This document shows positions 9,755 through 21,618 of a stretch of DNA of 64,000 nt, one piece after another. The DNA comes from Symbiodinium natans. Its lineage: Eukaryota; Sar; Dinophyceae; Suessiales; Symbiodiniaceae. How positions within the stretch are numbered: the first letter of the stretch is position 1; the number at the start of each line of letters is the position of its first letter. A program made the translations under genes and the position numbers. The DNA lies in contig CAJNDS010002387.1 of assembly GCA_905221605.1 (NCBI GenBank), forward strand, positions 186,001 through 250,000. The letters are read 5' to 3'. Under the pieces are notes generated by a model. It worked only from the letters and a program-made list of their open reading frames with translations, made no database searches and was not told the DNA's origin.

Positions 9755-12700
9755 GACGTCGCCCTGCCACCTTCGATGGCCAAGCTCTCACTCCCCACCC
9801 GCATGGTGCTGGATGGCCCGACCAAACCGGATCAGGCCGAGTCCCTCTAGGGTTTAGGGTTTAGGGTTTAGGGTTTAGGGTTTAGGGTTTAGGGTTTAGG
9901 GTTTAGGGTTTAGGGACCGGCAGGGGTTGGGGTCTCGGGAGTTCGGGATTTCGAACTTGCTCAAAAGTTTCACCCCAGAACGCTGGGGGGCCCTGCACGA
10001 AGAGTAGACGCTCGTGGCAGTTTTGTACATGACTTCGGGCTTGGGTTTAGGGTTTAGGGTTTAGGGTGTAGGGTCTAGGGTTTAGGGTTTAGGGTTGAGG
10101 GTTGAGGGTTTAGGATTTAGGGTTTAGGGTTTAGGTTTTATTTTGGTTTAGGGTTTAGGGTGACCCTGAGGCCCTGCAGCTCCTCCGTGAGGGCAACGAG
10201 CGCTTCGCTGCCGGCGCGCCCATCGCCGGGCAGCTCAACGCGCCTTGGTAGCCCTAAACCCTAAATAAACCCTAAACCCTAAACCCTTTTTTGGTTATGG
10301 GTTCCCTTGTAACGTAGCCAGCCGCCAAAAAGGGCTGCCCTTAGTACAGTATGGCTGCTGGGCTACGGAGGCGCAGATGCGGAAGTCTTTGGTGCGCCCT
10401 GGCCCTGACACATACTGAGGTTTAGGGTTTAGGGTTCAGGGTAGGGTTGAGGGTTGAGGGTTGAGGGCTTAGGGCTTAGGGCTTATAGGCCGCCGGCAGT
10501 GCCCCGGCGAGCTGAGGGTTCTGGGTTTGGGCTTCGGGCTTGGGGGTTCGGGGTTGGGGTTTTGGGGGTTTTGTGGGTTTTTGGGGGTTTTGGGGGTTTT
10601 GGGGGTTTTGGGGGTTTCGGGGGTTTCGGGGGTTTCGGGGGTTTCGGGGGTTTTGGGGGTTGTGGGTTTAGGGTTTAGGGTTTAGGGTTTAGGGTTTAAG
10701 GCAGGGCCTAGGGAGAGCCCCCCTGCGACCCTTAGCATCCCTAAATTCCTAAGTCGTATGCAGCACAAAGAGTAGGTTTAGGGTTCAGGGTTAGGGCCCA
10801 GGGCTTAGGGTCTTTTTTGGGGCTTTAGGACTTAGAGTCTAGTTGCTCTAGTTCTGTTGTGTACAGCTTACCAACAAGTGGCCCTTAATTCAGAGATCAA
10901 GCAAGATCCCTAACCTCCCTAAAGACCCTAAACCCCTAAACCTCCAAACGCCCTAAACCTCAAAAACCCTAAACCCTAAAAACCTAAACACCAAACCCTA
11001 AACCCCAAACCCGAAACCCCAAACCCTAACCCCAAACCCCAAACCCCCAAACCCCCAAACCCCCAAACCCCCAAACCCCCAAACCCCCAAACCTCCAAAC
11101 CCCCAAACCCCCAAACCCCCAAACCCCCAAACCCCCAAACCCCCAAACCCCCAAACCCCCAAACCCCCAAACCCCCAAACCCCCAAACCCCCAAAACCCC
11201 CAAACCCCCAAAACCCCAAACCCCAAACCCTAACCCCCTCGTCCGAGGAAGGAAGGCCAGTTCCCGCATTCCGCCGTCGTGGGCTGCGCCGACTCCGAGG
11301 CACCCCTGGCGGCTAGGCCGCCTTTGTCCTCCCTTTTTTTTGGTTTAGGGTTTGAGGTTTAGGGTTTAGGGTTTAGGGCTTAGGGTTTAGGGTTTCGGGT
11401 TTAGGCTGCAGAGTTTAGGACCTTAAACCCCTTAAACAACCTGAGTCCTCAGATTCTCAGACATTTTCTAACAGGGTTTGTAGGGTTTTCACCGCTTATA
11501 GTGTTTACAGAGATTATAACGGTTATTGGATTGAGGGGGTTTGGGCCTTGAGCTGAGAACTGGCTCAAGTGATTCAGACTCGTACCCCCAAGGTTGTACC
11601 CCTAAAGGTTCCCCTTAATGTACTCCTAGTACTGTCCTAGTATGGCCCTTATACTACCTTAAGGATCTCTAAAGAGAGTCCGCAAAACCCAAGGGTACAA
11701 CCTTGAGGGTGCAAAGTAAAGGTTTAACGAAGGTGCCGTTTAGCCTCTAAAAACCCAAGGAGACCATCTTCGATGCATTGCCTGGGGACATCTTCGTGCT
11801 CCGCAACGCCGGCAACACCTGCACTCACGCGGAGGCTATGGAACCAAGACGTCCCGAACCACAAGCCCTCGACACCCCACAACCCCCAAACCCTAAACCC
11901 CATGAACTACACCCTTGAGCCGATAAGGTTATGGCTCCCAGCGGCCCAGAATCTCACTCCCTCTAGGGTTTAGGGTTTAGGTTTTGCGGTTTAGGGTTCA
12001 GCGTTCAGGATTTTGGGTTTCGAGGTTTCTTTCCCCTCTGCAGGGAAGCATCATGGGCAGCTTGGAGTTCGCCATTGGAGCCGTGAACACGCAGCTCATC
12101 CTCGTGCTCGGCCACACCAGCTGCAGTGCGATCCTGGGCGCCACGAAGGCGCGGGCCCTTGTGGTGCGGGGCTTCAAGGGGGTTGGGGTTTAGGGTCTAG
12201 GGTTTAGGGTTTAGGGTTTAGGGCTTAGTGTTTGCTGTTTACGGTTTAGGGTTTAGGGTGTAGGGTGTAGGGTTTAGGGTTTGGGGTTTGGGGTTTAGGG
12301 TTTAGGGTTTCTCATTTGAAGCTTAGAGGTTGGGCTTCGTAAAGGCTGGGAGTACCAGCGCATACTTCTGAAGAGCCGCCCTGTCGTTTTCGCATAGTCT
12401 TCTGAGGAGGCGGCCCTTTTTCCCCTCCCCCACCCCTTCCAAGCCCCAAACACTAAACCTTAACCCTAAACCCTAAACCCTAAACCCTAAACCCTAAACC
12501 CCAAATCGCAAAGCAGCGCATGGATCCAGAATGGGGGTCTAAACAAGGACGGAGTCACTGAGTTCTCAGCAGCCGGCCCCAAGTCTCAACCCGAAAGGGC
12601 CCAAACCTCCTAAACCCTAAGCCCTAAACCCTAAACCCTAAACCCTAAACCCTAAACCCTAAACCCTAAAGGGCTTTAGGGGTTTTAGACCCGATCCCCT

Positions 12701-15700
12701 TCCAGAGAGTGGGAGAAGCCTGGGGCTGCCACGGCTCGTTTTAGCGCCTTAGAGAGTTTAAAGGGGTTGACAGTGAGTGCCCCACAGTGGTGCCTTGAAC
12801 CCGAATGTGGTCTAGGGCTTAGGGTCTAGGGTTTAGGGTTGAGGGTTTAGGGTTTAGGGTTTAGGGTTTTAGGGCCCCTAAACTCCAAACCCTACATCCG
12901 CAACCCAAAGACCTAAGCCCTGTAGACTGCCCCGAATGTGTCTGTTCCTTCGGCTTCCTGATCATCTAGGAGCCAGAGCAGGCCCTGATTCCTCATGTTT
13001 TTGGGGTTTCGGTTTTCTTCTAAGCCCCTTGTAAACAGAAAAAGGGCACCCCTTTTATTCCTAGGTTACTCTTGAGTCGCCCTAACCCTAAACCCTAAAC
13101 CCTAAACCCTAAACCCTAAACCCTAAACCCCATATCCTTGGGCTTCGTCGCGTGTTTCCTGCACTGCCGAGGCTTTTCTGCAGTCCAAGAAGGTGGTGAA
13201 GACTAAGGCGGGTCTTGGGGGGTTTAGGGTATAGGGTTTAGGGTTTAGGGTTTAGGGTTTAGGGTTTAGGGTCTTGGGCCCACCTGGGGCTTAGGGTTTA
13301 GGGTTTATACTTAGTAGCTGAGTAGGTAACCTTGAGCCTTTTGGTGTATATATATATATAATATTATATTTATATTTTTGTTTTTAAATTCATTTGTATT
13401 TTTGCTTGTTTATTCCTACCATGATTGAAAGCTTAAACTTTCTTGGCCCAGGGTACTCGGCAACTAGGGTATAATTAGGGTTTAGGCTGCAGGCCATTTT
13501 GGGTTTTCATTGAATCATTGAAGGCACTTTGGGTTTAGGGTGTAGGGTTTAGGGCTTCTGAAAGGCAGGCAGGCCTGAACAGTGAGCCTGCAGAGACCTT
13601 TCTTTGGATTTGGGTTTCGAGGCTTCAGGGTTTAGGGTTTCGAGGGTTTAGGGCCTAGGGTCTGGGGTTTAGGCAGGGTGTCTTTTTCTGTCAGTATCTC
13701 TACCTCTAAACCCTAAACCCTTAAGCCTTAAGCCCATGGAAGGCCCAGAAGCATCCGTAGGGGGGTTGCGGGTTTAGGGTTTAGGGTTAGTTTTTTTGGG
13801 TTTAGGGTTTAGGGTTTAGGGTTTAGGGTTTAGGGTTTAGGGTTTAGGGCTTCCGGGTCAGAAACACCACCGTGAACCCTAGGCCCTGCCTTGCGAACCC
13901 CAAACCAGCCAAGCATCCTCATGGTCCTAGGAATTTTTCCTGAAACCCCTAAACCCTAAACCCTAAACCCTACACCCAACATCCTAAACCCTAAACCCAA
14001 CATCCTAAACCCTAAACCCAACATCCTAAACCCTAAACCTGGCTGAGGTCAACAAGGCCCTAGATGCGCTGCTGGACGGATTGAGCGTGGTGATCGCGAA
14101 GGCCATTGGTGTAGCTTCGAACTTGGGTTTAGGGTTCGAGGTTGAGGGTTTGGGGTTTAGGGTATAGGGTTTGGGGTTCAGGGTTTCGGCGTAGGGTTCA
14201 GGGTTTAGGGTTGGGTTCAGGGTTTAGGGTTGGGTTCAGGGTATTGTGTTCGTGCGCGCGATTCGTGAGAATATATACATGGAGACGTAATCAACTGCCA
14301 GACTTCCTGGCGTCAAGCTACTACCGCTATCGAAGCCGCAAAGCCTTTGACAGTGTTAGGGACCGGAGTTTTAAGTTTCACCGCCTAGCATCTAGTAGGA
14401 ACAGTCGCTTCCACGAACTGGCAGTTAAAACCAAAATCAAGTTCTATGTAGTTTGACTCCTGTTTTTCGTCGAGTATAAAACGTACCGGAATATGGAACA
14501 TATTTTAACCATCATCACGGTTCTGGGGGACGTAGGATTGCAGCGTCCCTGACGAGCGACGACTAAAGGAGGGACCCTTACCGGGGAGCTTAGGGGTAAC
14601 GAAGGGGCCAATCAGGGGCCACATAGGTACATAGGGACTTTGTAAGATATATATATATATACAGATCTAGGAGAATAAGATGATATGGCTCGCTTCCAGG
14701 GTCCCTCCTTATATCCCTTAAAGCAAGTACACCTGTTCTGACTCGTTCAGTTTAACCCAGTGGAGTCCCGTGGGTTGTTTTCTGCGGACATGTTTAGAAG
14801 GATCTCAGAAGCGTTCAGTTCTGAAAAAAAGGTTTGGGCAAGTTGTGCTTTAAACATCTTCGAACCATTAGGCTGCGAAGGCGATCGAACAACCTGTACA
14901 AAACTTCAAGACTGCCGAAAACGGTGGCAGGCTAGGTACAAGCTTCTCCTGTTGAGGTGCTTGCGACAATCACTCCCGATGTGTCATGTACCGTTCTGCA
15001 TTCGAAGCTAGATGGGGATTTACGATCGTAAGGGGCCCCAATCAGGCACCCCTACTTTGGAAAACCTCCCAGATGTTTCTTGGCGGAAGTTGCGATCAAT
15101 CGCGATAGAGTTGACAGCTTATCTTACTGCTTCTTAGTAGGGGTACTCTAATATATACATATATATATATATGTCTCTCTATGTACGTATAAATCTTTAA
15201 GAGGCATGCGCACATAAATACAGAGAGAGAAGGGGAGAGGGGAATAGGGTGCCTATCCCTCATTCCCGCGAACCAGCAGCAAGTCGGTTGCGCTAGAAGT
15301 TGTAGACACATACCCACGTATGTGTTATGAGCTACATGTATATGTACCTGTAAATAAATAAACATATATATATATATACAAAACCTCCGACCCTAAACCC
15401 TAAACCCTAAGCCTTGTGCCCTTAGGGTTTAGGGTTTAGGACTGGTAGAGTGTACGACAGCCGGGTTCCGCGCGCAAAAGCCCAAAGCTGCCCCCCTTTT
15501 CCCGAACACCAACTGGACTTCTGTTTAGGGTTTAGGGTTTAGGGTTTAGGGCTTAGGGTTTAGGGTTTAGGGTTTGGGGTTTAGGGTTTAGGGCTTAGGG
15601 TGTAGGGCAGCAGCACCAGGCCGCCAAGGAGCTGGACCCGGCTGCGCCAGAAGAGGCCATCGCCGCCCACGCCGAGAAGTTGAATGCTTCTTGGAACAAT

Positions 15701-18700
15701 GTAGGGGCTTCAAAGGGTAATCTAGGGGCTTTAAGGGTAATCTAGGGGCTTCAAGGGTAATAGCGGGGGCTTTAAGGGTAATCTAGGGGCTTTAAGGGTA
15801 ATATAGGGGCTGTAAGGGTAATCTAGGGGCTTCAAGGGTCATTTAGGGGCTTTAAGGGTAATATGAAGGGGTTTTAAGGGTAACATAGGGGCTTTAAGGG
15901 AAACATAGGGGCTTTACGGGTCATATAGGGGCTTGAAGGGTAATGTAGGGGCTTTAAGGGTCATGTAGGGGCTTTGAGGGTAATATGGGTGCTTTAAGGG
16001 TAATAAAGGGGGCTTTAAGGGTAATCGAGGGGGCTTTAAGGGTAATAGAGGGGCTTTAAGGGCAATCTAGGGGCTTTAAGGGTACTATAGGGGCTTTAAG
16101 GGTAATATAGGGGCTTTAAGGGTAAAAAAGGGGTTTTAAGGTTAATGTAGGGGCTTTACGGGTAATACAGGGGCTTTAAGGGTAATATAGGGGCTTTAAG
16201 GGTAATATAGGGGGCTTCAAGGGTTATATAGGGGCTGTAAGGGTAATCTATTTTATTTATTATTATGTTTTTTCTTTTTTTTTTTGGGGGGGGGGGGGGG
16301 GGGTTCTGAAGTATTGGGGCAAGAAAGCCGCTTTAAGGGTTATATAGTGATCATTTTGTTCTTCATGTTTTTTGGGGGTTCTTAGGCAAAAAGTAGCAAT
16401 GTAGGGGCCGGAACAATTAGAACAGTTTTTTTTTTGGGGGGGGGGGGGGGTTATTATAGTATAGTTACAAAGGGACCATAAGGCAACATTATTGGAATAG
16501 GGTTTTGGGGGTTATTATTATTATAGTATAGTTACAAAGGGACTTTAAGGGAATATTCTCAGTAATTATTCCGAAAGGAAGGCGGTTCAAGGGGTTTCAG
16601 GTTTAGGGCTTAGGGCTTGAGGTTTAGGATTAAGAATTAAGGTAACCCAAGGTTCCCGAATACTCTAAGGCTCCCTAAGCTTCCCTAAGGTTCCCTAATT
16701 ACCTACAGTACCCCCCATGAACCTCCCTCAAGGAGCTTTGACCAACCTTCTGGGCAGTCCAGTGGTACCTTTTGCCCCCTTTTTTTTGGTTCAAAATAAG
16801 TGTACGCTTATTAGAAGATGGTTGCTGGGCTACTAAGTTACTTAGTAGGTGGCTTTATTATCGTTCTGTAAAGAAGGGTGTGATGTCGCAGGTCAAGTTA
16901 AGGGGGTTTCGGCGTTGAGGTTTAGGGTGCTTTCGGTTTGATGGCAAGTAAGTATGGTGCCCTGGCAACCCTGAACTCAAAAAATCCTAAGCCCTAAACC
17001 AAGAAAAGATGCTAGGGTTCATTTCGGGCTTTGGGGTTTTCAGCATTGTTTGGGTGTGTTTATGTTTTTGGGGTGTCAGGCTCTTAGGGTTCCAAGAGGA
17101 GTGCAAGCGGCTGCTGGGGCTTCGGATGCTGCAGGGTGTCGGTATCGTAGTTTGTCGACGGTCTCAACCTTAAGCCCTAAACCTTGAGATGTGCCCCCTT
17201 ATACTAACAGTCCTTGGTAGGGACTACAATAGGGGGTACTCGAATCCCTACGAAGGACTGTTTGTGTATGGGGCAGCATCCCAAACCTGTAGCCCCGAAA
17301 CCCCTAGACCCCTAAACCCCTGCCTCAGTCTTAAGGTACTCCGGGGTGTCTTCACGTAGCACTTCAAACGCTGAGAGGCTGTGGAAGTTGATCCACAGGA
17401 TAGGGCCCTGTACCTTTGCGATGCCCTAAACTGTAAGGAGCATACGAAAAGTATAGTTACCCGCGAAGAACGAATGCCCTAATGCCTAAACCATGTCTAC
17501 ATCCACCTCCACTGTTATCCCACGCGAAATGCTTGCACCATCCGAAGCTTGGCTTCAAACGTGAGCTCGACCGGACCCCCAAAATACCGGTGGGGAGGCG
17601 GTTTAGGGTGAAGTTAGTTAGTTTGCTGAGGCTTCACGGTCTGGGATGCTGTTCCCGAGCTTCTGGATGTCAATTTCATGTAGAGTTAATCCTCAACCCT
17701 AAAACCCCTAAACTGCCCCTAAACCCTACTTTGGAAGCTACCCTCTGCAAAGGTTTTTCACACCATCGAGTTTCTTCTGCGGAGAAGCCAGCTCGTTCGC
17801 CAAAAGCTGGCAGATGGCGAGTTGGACATCCAGGGAGCGACTTGGCATCCTCGTCGGCGTGCAGCGCGGCCCCATGAACTACTAATTGCTTTCGAAACCC
17901 CCCCCTTAAAAAAATGTATATATATATATATATATATGTACTTCCTTATAATGGCAGTACAGGGATTGTGATCTTTCATTTTTGGGGAGTTCTTACGCAA
18001 AAGCAGTAAAGTCTACGCACTATAACTTACTCACTTTACCAGGCCTCAACTCTAAATCTAGTCTTGTGCGGGATACTGTTGCAAAACCATCTTTTTCGTT
18101 CTCAGGGAACAGTTGTGGTGCTTAGGGTTCCGGGTTAAGGGAAGGGTTTAGGGTTTGGGGTGTGCTTGGATTTGGGGGTCTTCCTGGTTTCGAATAGGGG
18201 TGTAAAAGCTACAGCTTAAGTTGAAACCCTGAGGGTCCCTCTACCCCTGTGTAATTTCTTGGGCCCAAGGCAGCATATAGGAACCCCGTTTAAGGCCCAC
18301 ATAGACACTAGATGGGCACATGCCCCTTGAGGAACCCTAAGCCCGAAACCCGAACCCTAAACCCTAAACACTACACCCTAAACCCTAAACCCTAACCCTA
18401 AACCCTAAACCCTAAACCCTAAACCCTAAACCCTAAACCCTGAACCCTGAACCCTAAACCCTAAACCCCAGCCCCTAAAACCCCTTAGCCCCGAACCATC
18501 TAAGCAAGGCGATCTACGACCTGGAGAGCGGCCGCGTCGAGTTTTTGGGCAGGCTTAGGGTTTAGGGTTTAGGGTTTAGGGTTTAGGGTTTAGGGTTTAG
18601 GGTTTCGGGTTTCGGGTTTCGGGTTTAGGGTTTCGGGGTTTAGGGTTTAGGGGTTTAGGGTTTCGAGGTTTAGGGGTTTAGGGGTTTAAGGGTTTAGGGG

Positions 18701-19540
18701 TTTAGGGGTTTAGGGGTTTATGGGTTTTGCCCACTCCAGAAGGCGCTTTACAGTGTTTCCCACTTGCGGGATATGCTGCGGTTTCGGGGATGAAGACTCG
18801 TGCCCCTAAGGTTGTACCCCTAAAGGTTCCCCTTAGTACACTCTTAGTATGGCCCTTGTACTACCTTAGCACCACAACACAAGGGTAGAGCCCCTAGTCT
18901 AGAGGGTTCATCTTAGCTTCTACGGCTGCTTTGGTAGGGGTGCATGTCGTTACTTGTAAATGTTGGGTGAGCATGTTTATAGGATGTACTTTGGGTATGC
19001 GAGCAATAGAAGCCTTACTTCATGAAGGGATGCTCGACCCAATTGTAGTGCACTTCGTCCTCGCGTACTATCCAAAAACAACTAGGCGCCGCCAACAAAA
19101 GGGCAGGCACAGGCCCTTTAAACTCCCAAAGCCTCTTATGACCCTAACTCCTAAACCCTAAACCCTATATGTGGGTTTCCGAAAATAGGGGTACCCATTT
19201 TGGAGGTTCCCCTAACATGAATTTATAGAATTTGGGGCTATATTCGGGGTACCCCTTCATTTTGGGAAATGCCCATATTCCCTGTACTCTCATGAATGAA
19301 GAGGTCACTCCTAAGGGCTAAGCCCCAAACGATAAACTCCAAGCCTGAATCTCAGTAAGGGCACCTGAACCCTCAACCCTAAACCCTAAACCCTAAACCC
19401 CAAACCCTAAACCCTAAACCCTCAACCCTCAACCCTCAACCCTAAACCCTAAACCCTAAAGGGGTTGGGTTTGGAGGCATCCTGCGCATGCCGCCTTCAT
19501 GGCGGAGATCTCCGGCGACAACCGGGAGCTGGGGGCCTGA
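9755..19540 (+). CDS. Tandem beta-carbonic anhydrase, linker and domain 2 (to stop codon)
   Basis: Exons: linker 9755-9835; 10159-10239 (EALQLLREGNERFAAG, the family start); 11261-11308 (AVVGCADSEAP, first zinc Cys codon at 11285); 11760-11834 (ETIFDALPGDIFVLRNAGN); 12044-12148 (GSIMGSLEF...LVLGHTSC, zinc His codon 12113 and Cys codon 12122); 13184-13207; 14048-14101 (LDALLDGLSVVIAK); 15620-15685; 17753-17836 (VFHTIEFLLRRSQLVRQKL); 18509-18552 (IYDLESGRVEFLG); 19477-19540, ending in TGA. All chosen donors are GC and the frame stays open. All three zinc ligands are present, but the Arg of the usual CADSR motif is Glu. Frame continuity through the linker and the lack of a stop after domain 1 argue for one fused two-domain protein; two adjacent genes are less likely. 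Dinoflagellates depend on carbon concentration, so a CO2-supply role is likely, but location in the cell cannot be read here. Confidence 0.88.
10557..10665 (+). repeat. Variant array GGTTTTGGG / GGTTTCGGG
   Basis: About 10 nine-base units of G-rich repeats, first with T4 and then with TTTC, in the intron after exon 10159-10239. Confidence 0.85.
11033..11222 (+). repeat. Variant array CCCCCAAA
   Basis: About 22 eight-base units with five C, locally homogeneous, ending about 40 nt before the CADSEAP exon. It faces the G-rich array at 10557-10665 across the same intron. Confidence 0.9.
11580..11726 (+). mobile_element. MITE-like element, family D (CCCAAGGTTGTACCC)
   Basis: Left GTACCCCCAAGGTTGTACCC and right GGGTACAACCTTGAGGGTGC form a 20-nt inverted repeat. 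In the intron just before the ETIFDALPGD exon of carbonic anhydrase. Confidence 0.8.
13973..14038 (+). repeat. Three tandem 22-bp units of a telomere-derived repeat
   Basis: Units start at 13973, 13995 and 14017 and read ACCCAACATCCTAAACCCTA. They show a telomeric heptamer being amplified together with an unrelated eight-base insert. Confidence 0.85.
14255..15380. other. Non-telomeric island in a carbonic anhydrase intron
   Basis: About 1.1 kb without heptamers between exons 14048 and 15620. It contains short TA runs (14647-14662, 15149-15172, 15363-15378) and small open frames with no recognised product. No reverse-transcriptase or transposase motif was seen. It may be a degraded insertion. 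Confidence 0.5.
15701..16250 (+). repeat. Minisatellite, unit about 20 bp (GGGGCTTTAAGGGTAATATA)
   Basis: About 26 imperfect units with substitutions in the last four bases and a few one-base length changes. It begins 15 nt after the donor of carbonic anhydrase exon 15620-15685. Confidence 0.92.
16752..16849 (+). mobile_element. MITE-like element, family A
   Basis: Ends GGGCAGTCCAGTGGTACC and GGTTGCTGGGCTACTAAG. In a carbonic anhydrase intron. Partial or diverged copies lie at 7827-7886, 10298-10374, 40188-40265 and 49341-49399. Confidence 0.65.
17183..17286 (+). mobile_element. MITE-like element, family C
   Basis: Second copy with TGTGCCCCCTTATACTAACAG at the left and a matching inverted right end (CTGTTTGTGTATGGGGCAGC). 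A partial third copy lies at 24042-24122. Confidence 0.78.
18793..18910 (+). mobile_element. MITE-like element, family D
   Basis: Left CGTGCCCCTAAGGTTGTACC as in the copy at 11580; the right end is diverged (AAGGGTAGAGCCCC). In the last carbonic anhydrase intron. Confidence 0.65.
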
Positions 19541-20528
19541 AACTCTTGGGCAACCCTTTTGGAGGTTCAGGGCTTAGGGTTTTAGGGTTTAGGGTTTTAG
19601 GGTTTAGGGTTTAGGGTTTAGGGTTTAGGGGTCGGATGTGAAGTCGAGGAGCCAGGTTTTTCTGACTCAGGAAGGAAGGGTTTCGGGTTTCGGGTTAAGA
19701 CGGTTTAGGGTTTCCATGGTTTAGGGCTGGGCACTTAGGGGAGGCCCTTGAACCTTAGGGATAGAGATGGGTAAGCCTCCTAATGTTGGTCCCGCGATGC
19801 AAGCACAGCTACTCATAGCAGTCAGCCGCGCATGCAGACCAACATTTGGGGGTCAACATTCCCACGTAGCTAGATCCCAGTCTCCTAGAGACATGAGCTG
19901 CAAAGCAGCAGAACACCCTAGCACACACACTTCATGCAGGTGTGGAAGCCCCAACTCAACCCTAAACCCTAAGCCCTAAACCCCAAACCCCAAACCCCCC
20001 AACCCCAAGTCCCTGTCGTCCCCTACGCCGAAAGCGGGCTACACGGCCACAGCTGCCGGAGCCCAATTTTATAGTTGGCCGCTATGCGGGCCTCAACTTT
20101 TAAGCCGCATGGCGACACGAGACCGAAGACCCACCAAGCCGCCATAGAAAAGATGAAGCGAGGCGCTTTTTTTTCGCACAGCTCTGCAGGTTTGGGGTTG
20201 TGTTTAGGGTTCAGGGTTGGGGTTTAGGGTTTGTGAACCCTACATATAGCCCTAAACCCTGAATCCCAAAGCCCTTTAGGGCTTCAGGTATCTTTAGCGT
20301 GAGGTACATATATTGGGCGGCATCTACCAGTGACCTCCCTCAGACCTCCACCATGACTTCCGAGTTCTAAGAATCAGGGAATGAGAGTTTGGGGTTTAGG
20401 GTTTAGGGTTCAGGATGTATGTAAGCCCTAAACCCTCAAGTCCTAAACTCTAGACCCTGACAGCCCTTTACGTACCCAGAAGGCAAGTTAGAGCCAATCA
20501 CCACTACAGATACCATGAACCCCCAAGT

Positions 20529-20633
20529 CGACCCTAAACCCTAAACCCTAAACCCTAAACCCTAAACCCTAAACCCTAAACCCTAAACCCTAAACCCTAA
20601 ACCCTAAACCCTAAACCCTAAACCCTAAACCCG
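20529..20633 (+). repeat. (CCCTAAA)n array
   Basis: About 15 perfect heptamers in the unassigned region after the carbonic anhydrase stop. A second run (20742-20798) passes into CCCTATA units. Confidence 0.9.
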
Positions 20634-20642
20634 AAGAAGCCC

Positions 20643-20745
20643 CTCTCTCTAAACCAATGCCCCAGCAGCCGCGCCCCAGGCTTTGCACACCCCGTGGGAC
20701 CTCAAGAAGAGCTGGGGGGTCCATGTCGCCCGGCTTGGGTTCTAA
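20643..20745 (+). CDS. Candidate exon, unidentified gene
   Basis: GC-rich stretch between two CCCTAAA arrays. One frame reads NAPAAAPQALHTPWDLKKSW and on to VHVARLG. It has the island layout of confirmed exons, but no family is recognised. Confidence 0.3.
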
Positions 20746-21553
20746 ACCCTAAACCCTAAACCCTAAACCCTAAACCCTAAACCCTAAACCCTAAACCCTA
20801 TACCCTATACCCTATACCCTATACCCTGTACCCTGTAAACCCTAAGCCCTAAGCCCGAAACCCTAAGCCCAAACCCTACAGGGCTAACGATGCAGGTTTT
20901 GCAAGATTCTTTGCCAGTGGGGGTGGGGGCGGGGCTTATACTTGTAAGTGCCTTTGCTATGGGTCAGGGTTCCCCTAGCTTGGGGAGGTTGAGGGGGCCC
21001 CTCCTCCATGGTGGGCCTCATGCCTTGTCTCTTGTTTGTTGGTTTTGCGTGGATCGGGTTCGTAGGTTCCCATCGCTTTAGAAACCCCCACGAATCCTGT
21101 GGTTCGGGCTTAGGGTCTAGAGTGTGCTTTGTGCCCAAAGTTACCCTCGCATCCAGATCCAGGAGCTGGCTTCGGCACAGGTACGCGCGCGCGTGCGCGC
21201 GCGCGCGCGCGCCGTACACCCCAAGGCCCTAAAGCCGATAAACCCCTGTCAAAGAAAGGAAGCCCCCGCTGGCAGCTTTTAACATGATACAGGCGCTGGC
21301 CAGTACCCTGAACCCTGAACCCTTAACCCTAATGAGACATGGTGATTCGGGTTAACAGAGATCCATAGATGCTGCTTTTAGGGTTTGCAAGCTGTCGCTC
21401 CTGCATAATAGGGTTCTTAAGGGAGTGAGGTATATAACCCAAGGTTCTTTACTACTCCCTCCTACTCCCTTAGGCCCCCTAAGCTTCCCTAATGTTCCCT
21501 AGGTACCTACCCCCCCATGAACCCCCCCTCCCTGAAGAACCCTACAACCGGAG

Positions 21554-21618
21554 GTCGTTTGTGTGGTCGATGCCTTGTGGGCCCTGCAGAAGGCACAGCT
21601 GATCAAGCAACCATCCAG
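21554..21618 (+). CDS. Candidate exon, unidentified gene
   Basis: After CCGGAG the frame reads VVCVVDALWALQKAQLIKQP, followed by a possible AG|GTAGAC donor. A second short stretch at about 21639-21662 (KKERVSGR) may follow. Family unknown. Confidence 0.35.

Noticed and set aside
10976-11303. Gly/Phe/Val/Trp-rich minus-strand proteins
   Set aside because: They are translations of the CCCCCAAA array; similar frames at 7027-7392 and 32129-32423 are also repeat artefacts.
15701-16250. CRISPR array
   Set aside because: The 20-bp units are contiguous with no unique spacers, and the setting is eukaryotic.
21184-21213. CG-rich alternating tract as Z-DNA or regulatory site
   Set aside because: It is a short GCGC run with no other support; recorded only as low complexity.
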